Source: Psychrobacter sp. GP33
GTDB lineage: Bacteria; Pseudomonadota; Gammaproteobacteria; Pseudomonadales; Moraxellaceae
DNA length: 64,000 bases
Assembly (NCBI RefSeq): GCF_014119005.1
Contig: NZ_JACGYX010000005.1
Span: 62,001-126,000, forward strand
Direction: 5' to 3'
Part shown: piece after piece, positions 54,689 through 63,158 of the stretch
Layout: each line of letters begins with the position of its first letter
How positions within the stretch are numbered: position 1 is the stretch's first letter
The notes under the pieces: model-generated
Seen by the model: the letters and a program-made list of their open reading frames with translations, nothing else
Databases searched by the model: none
Told to the model about the DNA's origin: nothing
Translations under genes and position numbers: made by a program

Positions 54689-55591
54689 TTAGCTATTATC
54701 AATAACTTTGAAAACTAGACCTTTACCCTCTACAAAGCTTACTTGTACGGGCTTATCAATCACATCCGCTGGTAAGTTATCACGTAAACAATAGGTGCCC
54801 GCGACTGAAACCAAAGACGGATTAAACATCTGGCAGAAAATACGTGCGTCTTTATCACCTGTTGCGCCTGCTACCAAACGCCCTTGCGCGCGCCCATAAA
54901 CATGTAGGTTGTTATCCGTAATGGCTTCAGCGCCACTATTGACACTGTTGGCAACGATTAAATCCCCGCCGACATGGTTTAGGCTTTGACCCGAGCGCAG
55001 CATTTGGTCATAAATTAGGCTAGTAATGTGTTCAACGCTGAGTAAGGTCTCTGGATGATTGGCAACATTATTTGCAGCTGTTTGAAGGGTTGTGTCTGTA
55101 ATGCTTTCAGCCTTGTCTACCGCATCATTCCCAGTCGCATTATTCACGGCAGCATCACTTTCAGCAATACCATTTTCCGAAGCATTATTTTCGTTAATAG
55201 GAGTTGCATTATCTTCTGGCGTTTGGCTAAGCTGCGCCGTTGCTTTTTTGCTCGGTAAGATACGTTCGATACGTTTACCATCAGCCGGAAATATCGCCAA
55301 TCTTTGCTCGCGAGCTTGTGGCTCAAGTACACCCGCTAACACACCAATCGGCTGTAGCCCCCAAGACCATAATAAATCTACCAATGCGGATAAATCTTGC
55401 TCAATGTCGCTGTCGATAACCACAGGAATATTACTGGTTTTATTACTGAGCATACCGGCAAGCTGGCTATCAATTTCGGTCAAATCGTCAGTGTTGATTT
55501 GCAAACGCGAAAAGGTCAGCATTTTGCCGTAAAACGTCATGGCTTGGTTGCTATTGCTTGGAATTTGCATGTCTGTATCCGAAATCGTCAT
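54689..55591 (-). CDS. minC: Septum inhibitor MinC with a long linker
   Basis: This 300-residue MinC has an N-terminal domain (about 20-112; LTFSRLQINTDDLTEIDSQLAGML) that antagonises FtsZ, and a C-terminal beta-helix domain (about 198-300; RSGQSLNHVGGDLIVANSVNSGAEAI, HVYGRAQGRLVAGATGD) that binds MinD. The linker (about 115-182) is about 65 residues rich in Ala, Asn, Asp and Thr. E. coli MinC has 231 residues, and the linker accounts for the difference. ATG start; no clear terminator is seen after the gene. Confidence 0.94.
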   Translation of the reverse strand: MTISDTDMQIPSNSNQAMTFYGKMLTFSRLQINTDDLTEIDSQLAGMLSNKTSNIPVVIDSDIEQDLSALVDLLWSWGLQPIGVLAGVLEPQAREQRLAIFPADGKRIERILPSKKATAQLSQTPEDNATPINENNASENGIAESDAAVNNATGNDAVDKAESITDTTLQTAANNVANHPETLLSVEHITSLIYDQMLRSGQSLNHVGGDLIVANSVNSGAEAITDNNLHVYGRAQGRLVAGATGDKDARIFCQMFNPSLVSVAGTYCLRDNLPADVIDKPVQVSFVEGKGLVFKVIDNS

Positions 55592-55846
55592 TAGGTCAGT
55601 CCTTAAAAGTTACCTATATTAGAGCTGCAATCACGGCACAGTTAATGACAGTTTTTATTATTAAAAGTATGGTCGTCAGGTGAGTGATTGCTATGTGCTT
55701 ATACTGTTTGCTTAAGATATATAAAAATTATTTGATTGATGAGCAGTGTACTAATAGACCTTAGCCTTCACAAGCCCTCAAGCGTATAAAAGACAATAAG
55801 AGCAAAAGATAATAAATGCTGCCACTCTTTCTAATTAAAACACTTA

Positions 55847-56935
55847 CTAAAAATCAAGTAAATCTTGATGCTTCCATTGTTGTACTTTTATCTGCGCTTC
55901 AAACTCAGACAAACTATCAGCAATGATGCTGGCGATGAGCGTTTCAAGTGCGCTGTTGTCAGTATTAATATACGCCACGCTATGGGCGATACCTGCCATT
56001 AGACTGTCGATACGCTCTGCATCAAGTAGGCGTGCGTTGATAGAATGAACGACATTTTCGCCAACATTATGCCCAATCTGCAACAGTTGAGCTTCAATTA
56101 AGCCACCAGCAATCGGTATCATGCGCAGCAAGCGGTGCAGCTCAGGCGTATTTTTAAGTCCATCTTGAATCGCACTACCCACTTCGCTAGCAATCAGCTG
56201 TCCTGCCACTGATTGTCCAGTAAGCTTTTGCAGCTGCGGTGACAACTCTTGACGTAACATGGAGAGGAGCGTCGCTTCAATCTCATTCCGATTGCGACCT
56301 ATTGTGGACTGAATCAAAGATTTTTGCATTTTAGGATCGGTCAGCTGCTCACGATAGCTGTGAATCGTGGTCAAAATCACGCGGTCAGACAGCTCTTCTA
56401 ACAATAAATTAATATAAAATTTAATCCGATTCAGCCACGGTTGCGGCAACACTTGATAGCCCAACTGATATAAGCGGCGACCGATAATCACCACGCGAAA
56501 TAAGCGCAGGGCACGCAGCTGCGGAAAACAGCCTAGCACCTCATACCAATGCACAAAGGGGAAGAAAAACCAGCGATAATACACTTGCTGCTTGATTGCC
56601 ACCGCCCAACGTAATAGCAGCTCGATAATCAAAAAGACAGTAAAAAATCCACCAGCTGTGCGTAGCGGCTCATGTAAAGTAAGCTGATACCACGTCAGCC
56701 AATCGCCAATCGCTAACCAATTTGCGGTATTAACACTAAAACTGCTTATCAAAATCGAATCAATACTAATCAATAGTAAATCAATACTGATGGCGATAAT
56801 CATCACAATGTCATAAGTGAGTTTTAAGCGATTGGGCGCTGGACGCTGCGGTTTTAAGGGCTGCTCATTCATTTGATTTGGCAAAGGATTGGAGTCTATA
56901 GGTGAATTGGCATTACTCGGAACGGACACAGTCAT
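55847..56935 (-). CDS. Membrane protein with voltage-sensor-like segment
   Basis: In the 362-residue protein an N-terminal proline-rich polar stretch precedes helix 1 (about 40-64). A second segment (about 93-113) follows, then WFFFPFVHWYEVLGCFP (about 122-138) and a basic stretch QLRALRLFRVVIIGRRLYQLG (139-159) with Arg141, Arg144, Arg147, Arg153 and Arg154, similar to an S3-S4 unit of voltage-gated channels. No pore motif (TVGYG or similar) is seen. The C-terminal 200 residues are soluble and helical, with repeated KT/LL patterns. Function unknown; the channel resemblance is an inference. Confidence 0.6.
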   Translation of the reverse strand: MTVSVPSNANSPIDSNPLPNQMNEQPLKPQRPAPNRLKLTYDIVMIIAISIDLLLISIDSILISSFSVNTANWLAIGDWLTWYQLTLHEPLRTAGGFFTVFLIIELLLRWAVAIKQQVYYRWFFFPFVHWYEVLGCFPQLRALRLFRVVIIGRRLYQLGYQVLPQPWLNRIKFYINLLLEELSDRVILTTIHSYREQLTDPKMQKSLIQSTIGRNRNEIEATLLSMLRQELSPQLQKLTGQSVAGQLIASEVGSAIQDGLKNTPELHRLLRMIPIAGGLIEAQLLQIGHNVGENVVHSINARLLDAERIDSLMAGIAHSVAYINTDNSALETLIASIIADSLSEFEAQIKVQQWKHQDLLDF

Positions 56936-57131
56936 GCCTTATGATGGTTAGAAGTTTAGTAAGGTATTGGTAATATCGTTATGCAAAGTATCATTACTTA
57001 TAAAAAATAGCATGATTCATAAACTTGACCTATAAGAAGTGCTTTAAGCTAACTACTATTTCAAGTTAAATACTAATTGTCATTATAAACGAAAGTTTTT
57101 CAAAGAGAAGACGCCGAAAAAGCATATAGCG

Positions 57132-57163
57132 GAGAAGATGTGGATGTCGCCCTTCATCTTCTC
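57132..57163 (-). terminator. Possible weak terminator of the acyltransferase gene
   Basis: GAGAAGATG (57132-57140) and CATCTTCTC (57155-57163) form a 9-bp stem with a 14-base loop. On the minus strand the T-run follows about 12 bases later, so function is uncertain. Confidence 0.4.
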
Positions 57164-57216
57164 TATATTTAACTAAATAAACGACTGGTTTCTTTATATT
57201 AATTTTAAACTAGCAT

Positions 57217-58182
57217 TTACAACACCGCATCACTCATAGACGATTCTTCAAAATCCGCCAGCATCTGTGCAATGCGCTTGTCTTTTTGCTGCCATGCCTC
57301 ATCAAGCCATTCATACAATTGTGCTTTAATATCTTCATCAGTGTCATAACTACCACTTTCAATGGCGAAAAATAACGGCTTTGGCATCTCAATGTAGCGC
57401 ACATCAACTCCTAAGCGTTTGATGTTGCCTTTCCATAAATCACCATAAGTAGGCACGCCGTCCGGATAGACAATGGTCATATCTAAAATGCCGTCGATTT
57501 CTGAGCCTAACGCATTGATTGCCAATGACAAGCCGCCTGCGCGCGGCTTTAATAGATGCTGATACGGTGACTGCTGTTTCTTATGTTTGGCTTTAGTAAA
57601 ACGTGTGCCTTCCAAATAGTTAAGCAGGGTAAAGGGTTTGCTTTTCAGCAGCGCACAAGCACGTTTTGCTTCTTCAATATCCTGTCCCTTGAGTGCTGGG
57701 TTTTTAGCAAGCGCTTCTTTTGAATGACGGCGCATCATTGGGAAATCTAAAAAGTAAAAGGCTTGCCCAATCACTGGAATATATATCAGCTCAAATTTGG
57801 TAAAAAACCGCGTTAATGGCAAACGGTTCTCACTGATATATTGCATGATACTGGTATCTACCCAAGACTGATGGTTGCTCATCAGCAGATACTTACCATC
57901 CATATGTACATCGTCAGGCAGTGTAATGCGCCAGTCTTTTTTTGGCAAAATATTATTAATCAGCGCATTGTTACTATGAATCCAGTAATTGGTCACTTTA
58001 ATCAAGGCATCATCTGCAACTTGTGCACCAGTTAAAGTTTTTGCCGCACCCATCAACCAGATAGGTAGACCTGCGCCCAAACTATTCACTATAATGACAC
58101 CGGTAGCCGTCGTTAATGAGGCGACTTTACCCAGTTTAGGCGCGCGCTGATGCAATTTTTGAATGGCGGAGGTCAGTTTCAT
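57217..58182 (-). CDS. PlsC-family acyltransferase (YihG-like)
   Basis: The 321-residue protein has a hydrophobic N-terminal region (about 22-50) and the acyltransferase motifs: H(X4)D as NHQSWVD (His104, Asp109), FTKFELIYIPVIGQAFYFLDFPMMRR, and EGTR (191-194). The C-terminal half has TIVYPDG and WLDEAW. The layout fits the YihG/LCLAT group, which acylates lysophospholipids, rather than the shorter PlsC. No neighbouring phospholipid gene is seen. A weak ribosome site precedes the ATG. Substrate specificity cannot be decided. Confidence 0.85.
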   Translation of the reverse strand: MKLTSAIQKLHQRAPKLGKVASLTTATGVIIVNSLGAGLPIWLMGAAKTLTGAQVADDALIKVTNYWIHSNNALINNILPKKDWRITLPDDVHMDGKYLLMSNHQSWVDTSIMQYISENRLPLTRFFTKFELIYIPVIGQAFYFLDFPMMRRHSKEALAKNPALKGQDIEEAKRACALLKSKPFTLLNYLEGTRFTKAKHKKQQSPYQHLLKPRAGGLSLAINALGSEIDGILDMTIVYPDGVPTYGDLWKGNIKRLGVDVRYIEMPKPLFFAIESGSYDTDEDIKAQLYEWLDEAWQQKDKRIAQMLADFEESSMSDAVL

Positions 58183-58538
58183 ATTAAATCCTTCTCTAGA
58201 TATCAGTCCAACATGACGACGTTAAGCAGTCTCTCACTAAAAGCTGAGCGGTCATCATTCAAGTTGAGAGTATCTGTTAGTACTTTATGTTAGGACTTAC
58301 TTTTATTAAGGTCACAGCTCTAAAAAAAGTAGGTTAAAAATAATTTTAGACAATTTTAGCAGAAATCAAGTCCAGTGTACGACTGTAACGTGACTGGTAA
58401 TAACATGCGGGTAGTCATTTTTAAAAAATTGCTAATCATGTTTAATTGCAAAATAGTTGAAAGAGAAAGCAGGTAGACAGATATTCTGTCAAAGGCGTAA
58501 GATACCCTGCACATCTTATACATAGATGTGACAAAATA
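58183..58538. other. Divergent intergenic region, no gene seen
   Basis: This AT-rich gap separates the leftward acyltransferase gene and the rightward OmpA-family gene. It holds no recognisable gene. A candidate promoter of the right-hand gene starts at 58539. Confidence 0.4.
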
Positions 58539-58569
58539 TTACACAGAGATAGGTTCGGCTTGCGATAAT
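58539..58569 (+). promoter_or_regulatory. Candidate promoter of the OmpA-family gene
   Basis: TTACAC (58539-58544) and the extended -10 TGCGATAAT (58561-58569) are 19 bp apart, slightly long. The leader would be about 90 bases. The TG extension makes the -10 credible. Confidence 0.35.
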
Positions 58570-58666
58570 AATCATAAGTGTTAAAAATAAATAATAATTC
58601 ATTCAAACACGATACTTGCAAATGTGATATTTGTTACATCAAATTGTTTATTAAGAGGAAAGTATT

Positions 58667-59320
58667 ATGCGTAATCAAATGATTGTTTTAGCTGTCGCTT
58701 CAGGCATTGCACTAACTGGTTGTGCTGTTGATCCAAGTACTGGACAACAACGTATCAACAAATCTGCTATTGGCGCATTAGCTGGTGCTGCAGGTGGTGC
58801 TACTATTTCGAAAGCAACTGGTGGTAGCAAGACTGGTCGTGATGCCGCTATCGGTGCTGCATTGGGTGCTGGTGTTGGTTATTACATGGAGCGTCAGGCT
58901 CGCCAGCTTGAGCAACAAATGGCAGGTACAGGCGTGACTGTTAAGCCAAATGCTAATGGTAATATCGACTTGGTTATGCCGGGTAACATTACTTTCTCAT
59001 TTGATGATGCTACTTTGAATAACTCATTCAAACCAACGTTGAATAAACTTGCGTCAACGATGAAGGAATACAATCAAAATACCGTTACTATCGCTGGTCA
59101 TACTGATAGTAGAGGCGATGATTCTTATAACATGCGCTTGTCACGTGATCGTGCGTATGCCGTTGCGAACTACTTGACAGCGCAAGGTGTTGCCTCTAAC
59201 CGTATCAATGTTGTGGCTTACGGTGAGTCACGTCCTGTTGCTGATAATAACAGTGAGTACGGACGTCAGCAAAACCGTCGTGTTGAGCTAACGGTTAATG
59301 CACCTAACAGCGTACGTTAA
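58667..59320 (+). CDS. OmpA-family lipoprotein, YiaD-like
   Basis: This 217-residue lipoprotein has a lipobox ending in Cys19 (ALTGC). A Gly/Ala-rich glycine-zipper segment (about 32-75; GALAGAAGGA, GAALGAGVGYY) is followed by an OmpA C-terminal peptidoglycan-binding domain (about 108-212): ITFSFDDATL, TIAGHTDSRGDDSYNMRLSRDRA and the ending RQQNRRVELTV. Such proteins tether the outer membrane to peptidoglycan. An AGAGGAAA ribosome site precedes the ATG. Terminator follows. Confidence 0.92.
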   Translation: MRNQMIVLAVASGIALTGCAVDPSTGQQRINKSAIGALAGAAGGATISKATGGSKTGRDAAIGAALGAGVGYYMERQARQLEQQMAGTGVTVKPNANGNIDLVMPGNITFSFDDATLNNSFKPTLNKLASTMKEYNQNTVTIAGHTDSRGDDSYNMRLSRDRAYAVANYLTAQGVASNRINVVAYGESRPVADNNSEYGRQQNRRVELTVNAPNSVR

Positions 59321-59396
59321 TTAATACTTGGGTGAATACTAAGTTTAGGTAAGTAGATACAGTTACTTAAATTAGGTAAACGCTTAAGTTAAAATG

Positions 59397-59430
59397 ATAA
59401 AAAGGTCGGCTATCAGCTGACCTTTTTTTA
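59397..59430 (+). terminator. Terminator of the OmpA-family gene
   Basis: AAGGTC and GACCTT with an inner GCT/AGC pairing form the stem, followed by seven T residues. Confidence 0.8.
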
Positions 59431-59534
59431 TGCGTAAATTTTGACAATTTCTTCATATTTACCAGATTAGCGATTATTGTCATTCGTTGAATTTTTTTAG
59501 GTCATCAGTTAAACAAGTCATCATTAATTTAAAT

Positions 59535-59563
59535 TTGATAATAGTTATCAATAACATTATAAT
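59535..59563 (+). promoter_or_regulatory. Promoter overlapped by a Fur-like box
   Basis: The -35 TTGATA (59535-59540) and -10 TATAAT (59558-59563) are 17 bp apart, a near-consensus promoter. The same bases form a palindrome TTGATAA-tag-TTATCAA (59535-59551). GATAATAGTTATCAATAAC (59537-59555) matches the Fur consensus at 14 of 19 positions, so iron-dependent repression is likely. Confidence 0.6.
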
Positions 59564-59640
59564 TTACAGCACTTTTAAGAAGCAGAGACTCTGCCTTCTC
59601 ATCTCATTTTTTGATTTACTACCCCTTATAAAGGACGCAT

Positions 59641-61089
59641 ATGCCTATCATCGCAGCGACAAGCCGTAAGATATTGCCAACCACTTTAGCAGCGGCACTT
59701 GCTGCCATGTTGATGGTGTCAGGATGTACCAAGCAAAGCTCTGACGATAAGGCGACAGAAACACAGGCAGAAACAGCACAAGGCAGTGCCACTACTAAAA
59801 CGCCGGCTGCGGATCAGGCCAATGTCGATCGGTTATTACTCAGCTATTCTGATATGGCGCAGGCTGCTTATCAAGATTCGCTTGAAACTGCAAAACAGCT
59901 ACAAGTGGCAGTCAATACTTATGTCGATGCCCCAACTCAAGCCAATCTCGATGCGGCAAAAGCATCTTATAAAGCAGCACGTATACCATATTCACAAACG
60001 GAGGTTTTTCGTTTCGATGAAGGTTTTGTCACTGCCGATGATAAACGCGCGATTGGCAGTATCGATGGTTGGGAAGGACAGGTAAATGCTTGGCCACTTG
60101 ATGAGGCACTGATTGATTATGTTAGCGACAGCTATGAAGGTGAGTATAAAGAAAAAGACAATATCATCAATAGTGACAGCATTTCTGTTGGCAGTATCAA
60201 ACAAGATACCAAAAACATTACCCCTGAGCTGTTGGCAGACATGAATGAGATTGGTGGTAGTGAAGCCAATGTCACTACAGGCTATCATGCGATTGAGTTT
60301 TTGTTATGGGGTCAAGATACTAATGGTGTTGGCGAAGGCGCGGGTAATCGTCCGGTTAGCGATTATATGACTACAGAGGGCAAATGTACCAGTGGTGAGA
60401 CAGTAAATACCGATGAAAGCACTTGTACGCGCCGTGGTCAATATCTTAAAGCAGCATCGCAGTTATTGGTTGACGATTTAACCGCCATGGAAGCTCAGTG
60501 GCAGCCAGAAAGCGAAAATACGCTACGTAGCGACATTATGGCACGCAAAGGTAATAATAGTCTGCGCCAAATTCTGTATCAAATGGGTAGCTTGGCATTG
60601 GGCGAGCTTGCCTCTCAGCGAATGCAAGTGGCATTTGTCACCGGCTCTACCGAAGATGAGCATGAGTGCTTTAGTGACTTGACCCATCTAAGCTATGCTA
60701 ATAATGCACGCGGTATCCAGAATATCTTTGATGGCAGTTATAAGACGGTGGCAGGTAAGAATGTTGGTGGTTATGGTATCAAACAGTATCTGATTGATAC
60801 CAATCATAAAGATGCAGCGGATAAGCTAACCGCTGACTTTAAGCTTGTAGAAGATGCCTTTAATGTTATCGTCGATAAAGGGGAGAAAGAAGGTATTAAA
60901 GTCGATCAGATGATTGCAACCGTTGGGCAAGCAAGTAAATTTGGCATTTCAGCTGAAGAGCAAAATATGCGTCGCGGTTTAATTGAAAACGCTATTAATG
61001 GTTTAAAAGCGCTAACGGGAGGCATTGAAACGGCTGCAAGCGCTGTAGGTATTGATAACTTAGATGCGGATGCTGGAACACAGTTCTAG
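59641..61089 (+). CDS. Imelysin-family periplasmic lipoprotein, iron-linked
   Basis: The 482-residue lipoprotein ends its signal at Cys29 (VSGC), followed by an Asp/Glu/Thr-rich linker. The imelysin core contains GYHAIEFLLWGQD with His216 and Glu219 (GxHxxE motif), plus conserved PYSQTEVFRFDE and DWEGQVNAWPLDEALIDYV-like segments. Imelysin proteins are iron-regulated, outer-membrane or periplasmic, and act in iron uptake or storage; protease activity is doubtful. It is first in a cluster with a di-haem oxidoreductase and another imelysin, as in Pseudomonas. An AAAGGA ribosome site precedes the ATG and a Fur-like promoter lies upstream. Confidence 0.92.
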   Translation: MPIIAATSRKILPTTLAAALAAMLMVSGCTKQSSDDKATETQAETAQGSATTKTPAADQANVDRLLLSYSDMAQAAYQDSLETAKQLQVAVNTYVDAPTQANLDAAKASYKAARIPYSQTEVFRFDEGFVTADDKRAIGSIDGWEGQVNAWPLDEALIDYVSDSYEGEYKEKDNIINSDSISVGSIKQDTKNITPELLADMNEIGGSEANVTTGYHAIEFLLWGQDTNGVGEGAGNRPVSDYMTTEGKCTSGETVNTDESTCTRRGQYLKAASQLLVDDLTAMEAQWQPESENTLRSDIMARKGNNSLRQILYQMGSLALGELASQRMQVAFVTGSTEDEHECFSDLTHLSYANNARGIQNIFDGSYKTVAGKNVGGYGIKQYLIDTNHKDAADKLTADFKLVEDAFNVIVDKGEKEGIKVDQMIATVGQASKFGISAEEQNMRRGLIENAINGLKALTGGIETAASAVGIDNLDADAGTQF

Positions 61090-61208
61090 GTTAAGACTTG
61101 TATTTTATTTATGGTCTTTTAGCTGGTGCATCTTAACTAAAGTGCCTACTTAGTTCTTTATAAGATAATGAGAACGTTTTTCATAGACCAAAAAGTTAGG
61201 TATAATAG

Positions 61209-61243
61209 ACACGTTGTCAATTGTGGTTGGCAACGTGTTTTTT
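61209..61243 (+). terminator. Terminator after first imelysin gene
   Basis: The arms ACACGTTGTCAA (61209-61220) and TTGGCAACGTGT (61227-61238) pair over 12 bp (one wobble), followed by T residues. TATAAT at 61201-61206 lies just upstream but no good -35 is present. Confidence 0.8.
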
Positions 61244-61404
61244 ATACCGTATTAAAATAGCCTGATAGGTCAACGATTTGTATATATGTGAATATATATT
61301 GATATAAAGGTTAAAGCTGCTGACCCTATCGACTAAAAGTGACTCACTTTGTAACATGCGATTTTAATGGTTCTATCCTTGATTAGAACAAAGGTAACTT
61401 TTTT
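61244..61404. other. Leader of the di-haem oxidoreductase gene
   Basis: About 160 bases that probably hold the promoter of the next gene. I see no Fur-like box or clear -35/-10 pair. Together with the terminator region it makes a 315-bp gap. Confidence 0.35.
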
Positions 61405-63024
61405 ATGCCCATCATGACAGCCAAGCGTTCTACTTTCTCTCTCTCTCCAGTGCGATATCTCTCTTCATCTTCTTTTGCCGTTAGTCTGTTTTGTATTCTA
61501 TCTTTAGGAGGTTGTCAGCAAAAGGATAGTGATAGTCAAAATCAACTGGTATCTACCGAGCGTGCACAGACTATTGAAGCGCTTGCGGGCGTGCCGATGC
61601 AGCAACTGATAACCTTTGATCCGCAAGAGATTAAACAGGGTGGGGATACGGGGATTAGTATTATCAGTAGTGAGAGTTACTCGATGCCTTCATCAAACTT
61701 GACCGCATCGCGCAAAGGTGACTTTTTTGTGGGTAATGCTTTTTTTAAGCAGCCGTGGGTGATTGCGCCTGCTAGTACCGATAGCCGAGATGGACTCGGC
61801 GCATTATTTAATGTGGCGGCTTGTCAGTCGTGCCATATCAAAGATGGGCGCGGTCATGCACCGATGACTAGTGATTCCGATGCCGATAGTTTACTGATTC
61901 GTCTTGCCATGCCAGCAACTACTGATGAGCAGCGTGAACAATTACGAAACTCACTTATCGAAAAGGTTGTCCATCCTATGTATGGCGGTCAACTGCAAGA
62001 TCGCGGTATCCAAGGTGTTCCAGCTGAAGCGCGTATTAAAATACAGTGGACGGATAAGCCTGTTACCTTTGCCGATGGTCATGTTGAAAATTTACGTGCG
62101 CCAACCTTTCATTTAACCAATCCTGGATATGGTGCATTTGATAATGAGCTGATGGTATCACCGCGTATTGCTTTGCCAATGATTGGACTTGGTTTACTGG
62201 ATCAAATTCCTGATGCCGATATCAAAAAACAAGCCGTCAATAATAAGAAAGCCGATAATGTGGGCACTCTTATTCGAGGCAAATTTAACTTAGCTATGGA
62301 TCCGCAAACTGGCAAGGTTGGGCTAGGGCGCTTTGGCTGGAAAGCCGGACAAACCAAGCTGTTAACCCAAAATCAAAGTGCCTTTAACGAAGATATGGGG
62401 CTGACTTCAAGTATTCGACCGCATGAATCCTGTATGCCAATGCAAACTGCGTGTCTTAAAGCAACGACAGGTGCGGATGAACAAGGCGATGGTAAACCTG
62501 CGGTAGAAGTCAGCGATGAGGTAGCGAAATTTGTAGAGTTTTATACCCGTAATCTTGCCGTGCCACACCGCCGCAATGCTGATGATAAGCAAGTGCTGGC
62601 AGGTAAAAAACGCTTTTATGACATGGGCTGTCAAAGTTGCCATACGCCACGCTATCAATTACCAAAAACGGATGATGATCATCATGAGCAGCATGGGCAA
62701 GTGATTTATCCGTATACGGATCTGTTGCTTCACGATATGGGTGATGATTTGGCAGATCGTACTATTGCTGGCAAGCTGCCACCAAAAGACGCGCAGGTTG
62801 AGTTTTTAGCCAATTCGTATGAATGGCGAACACCTGCACTATGGGGCATTGGGCTGGCGCAAACCGTCGATTCACAAGCTACCTTTTTACACGATGGACG
62901 CGCGCGTACGTTAATGGAAGCAGTATTGTGGCATGGTGGGGAAGCGGCTAAGCAGCGCGAGCAGGTATTAAAACTTGATAAAAAAGGTCGAGCTGAGCTG
63001 AACGCATTTTTAAAGTCGCTATAG
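61405..63024 (+). CDS. Di-haem oxidoreductase family (DUF1111) lipoprotein
   Basis: The 539-residue lipoprotein ends its signal at Cys37 (LGGC). Two haem c sites: CQSCH at 140-144 and CQSCH at 409-413. FVGNAFFKQPWVIAPAST, GRGHAPM and the late TFLHDGRARTLMEAVLWHGGEA match the DUF1111 di-haem peroxidase-like family. Pseudomonas encodes such a protein next to imelysin genes, which suggests a periplasmic redox role in iron acquisition. The haem groups would need the Ccm system, of which ccmABCDE are encoded at 28.6-32.0 kb. Confidence 0.92.
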   Translation: MPIMTAKRSTFSLSPVRYLSSSSFAVSLFCILSLGGCQQKDSDSQNQLVSTERAQTIEALAGVPMQQLITFDPQEIKQGGDTGISIISSESYSMPSSNLTASRKGDFFVGNAFFKQPWVIAPASTDSRDGLGALFNVAACQSCHIKDGRGHAPMTSDSDADSLLIRLAMPATTDEQREQLRNSLIEKVVHPMYGGQLQDRGIQGVPAEARIKIQWTDKPVTFADGHVENLRAPTFHLTNPGYGAFDNELMVSPRIALPMIGLGLLDQIPDADIKKQAVNNKKADNVGTLIRGKFNLAMDPQTGKVGLGRFGWKAGQTKLLTQNQSAFNEDMGLTSSIRPHESCMPMQTACLKATTGADEQGDGKPAVEVSDEVAKFVEFYTRNLAVPHRRNADDKQVLAGKKRFYDMGCQSCHTPRYQLPKTDDDHHEQHGQVIYPYTDLLLHDMGDDLADRTIAGKLPPKDAQVEFLANSYEWRTPALWGIGLAQTVDSQATFLHDGRARTLMEAVLWHGGEAAKQREQVLKLDKKGRAELNAFLKSL

Positions 63025-63158
63025 GCGAACGATTAACGCCACTGCTGAGCACATTGCTTAGCAACAGGTAAATCATGAAATGGCTGAAGTACGGTTATCC
63101 GCTTTATTAAGCCATTCATATTAATTAATAATCATATTGACATCATACCGAGAAACTT

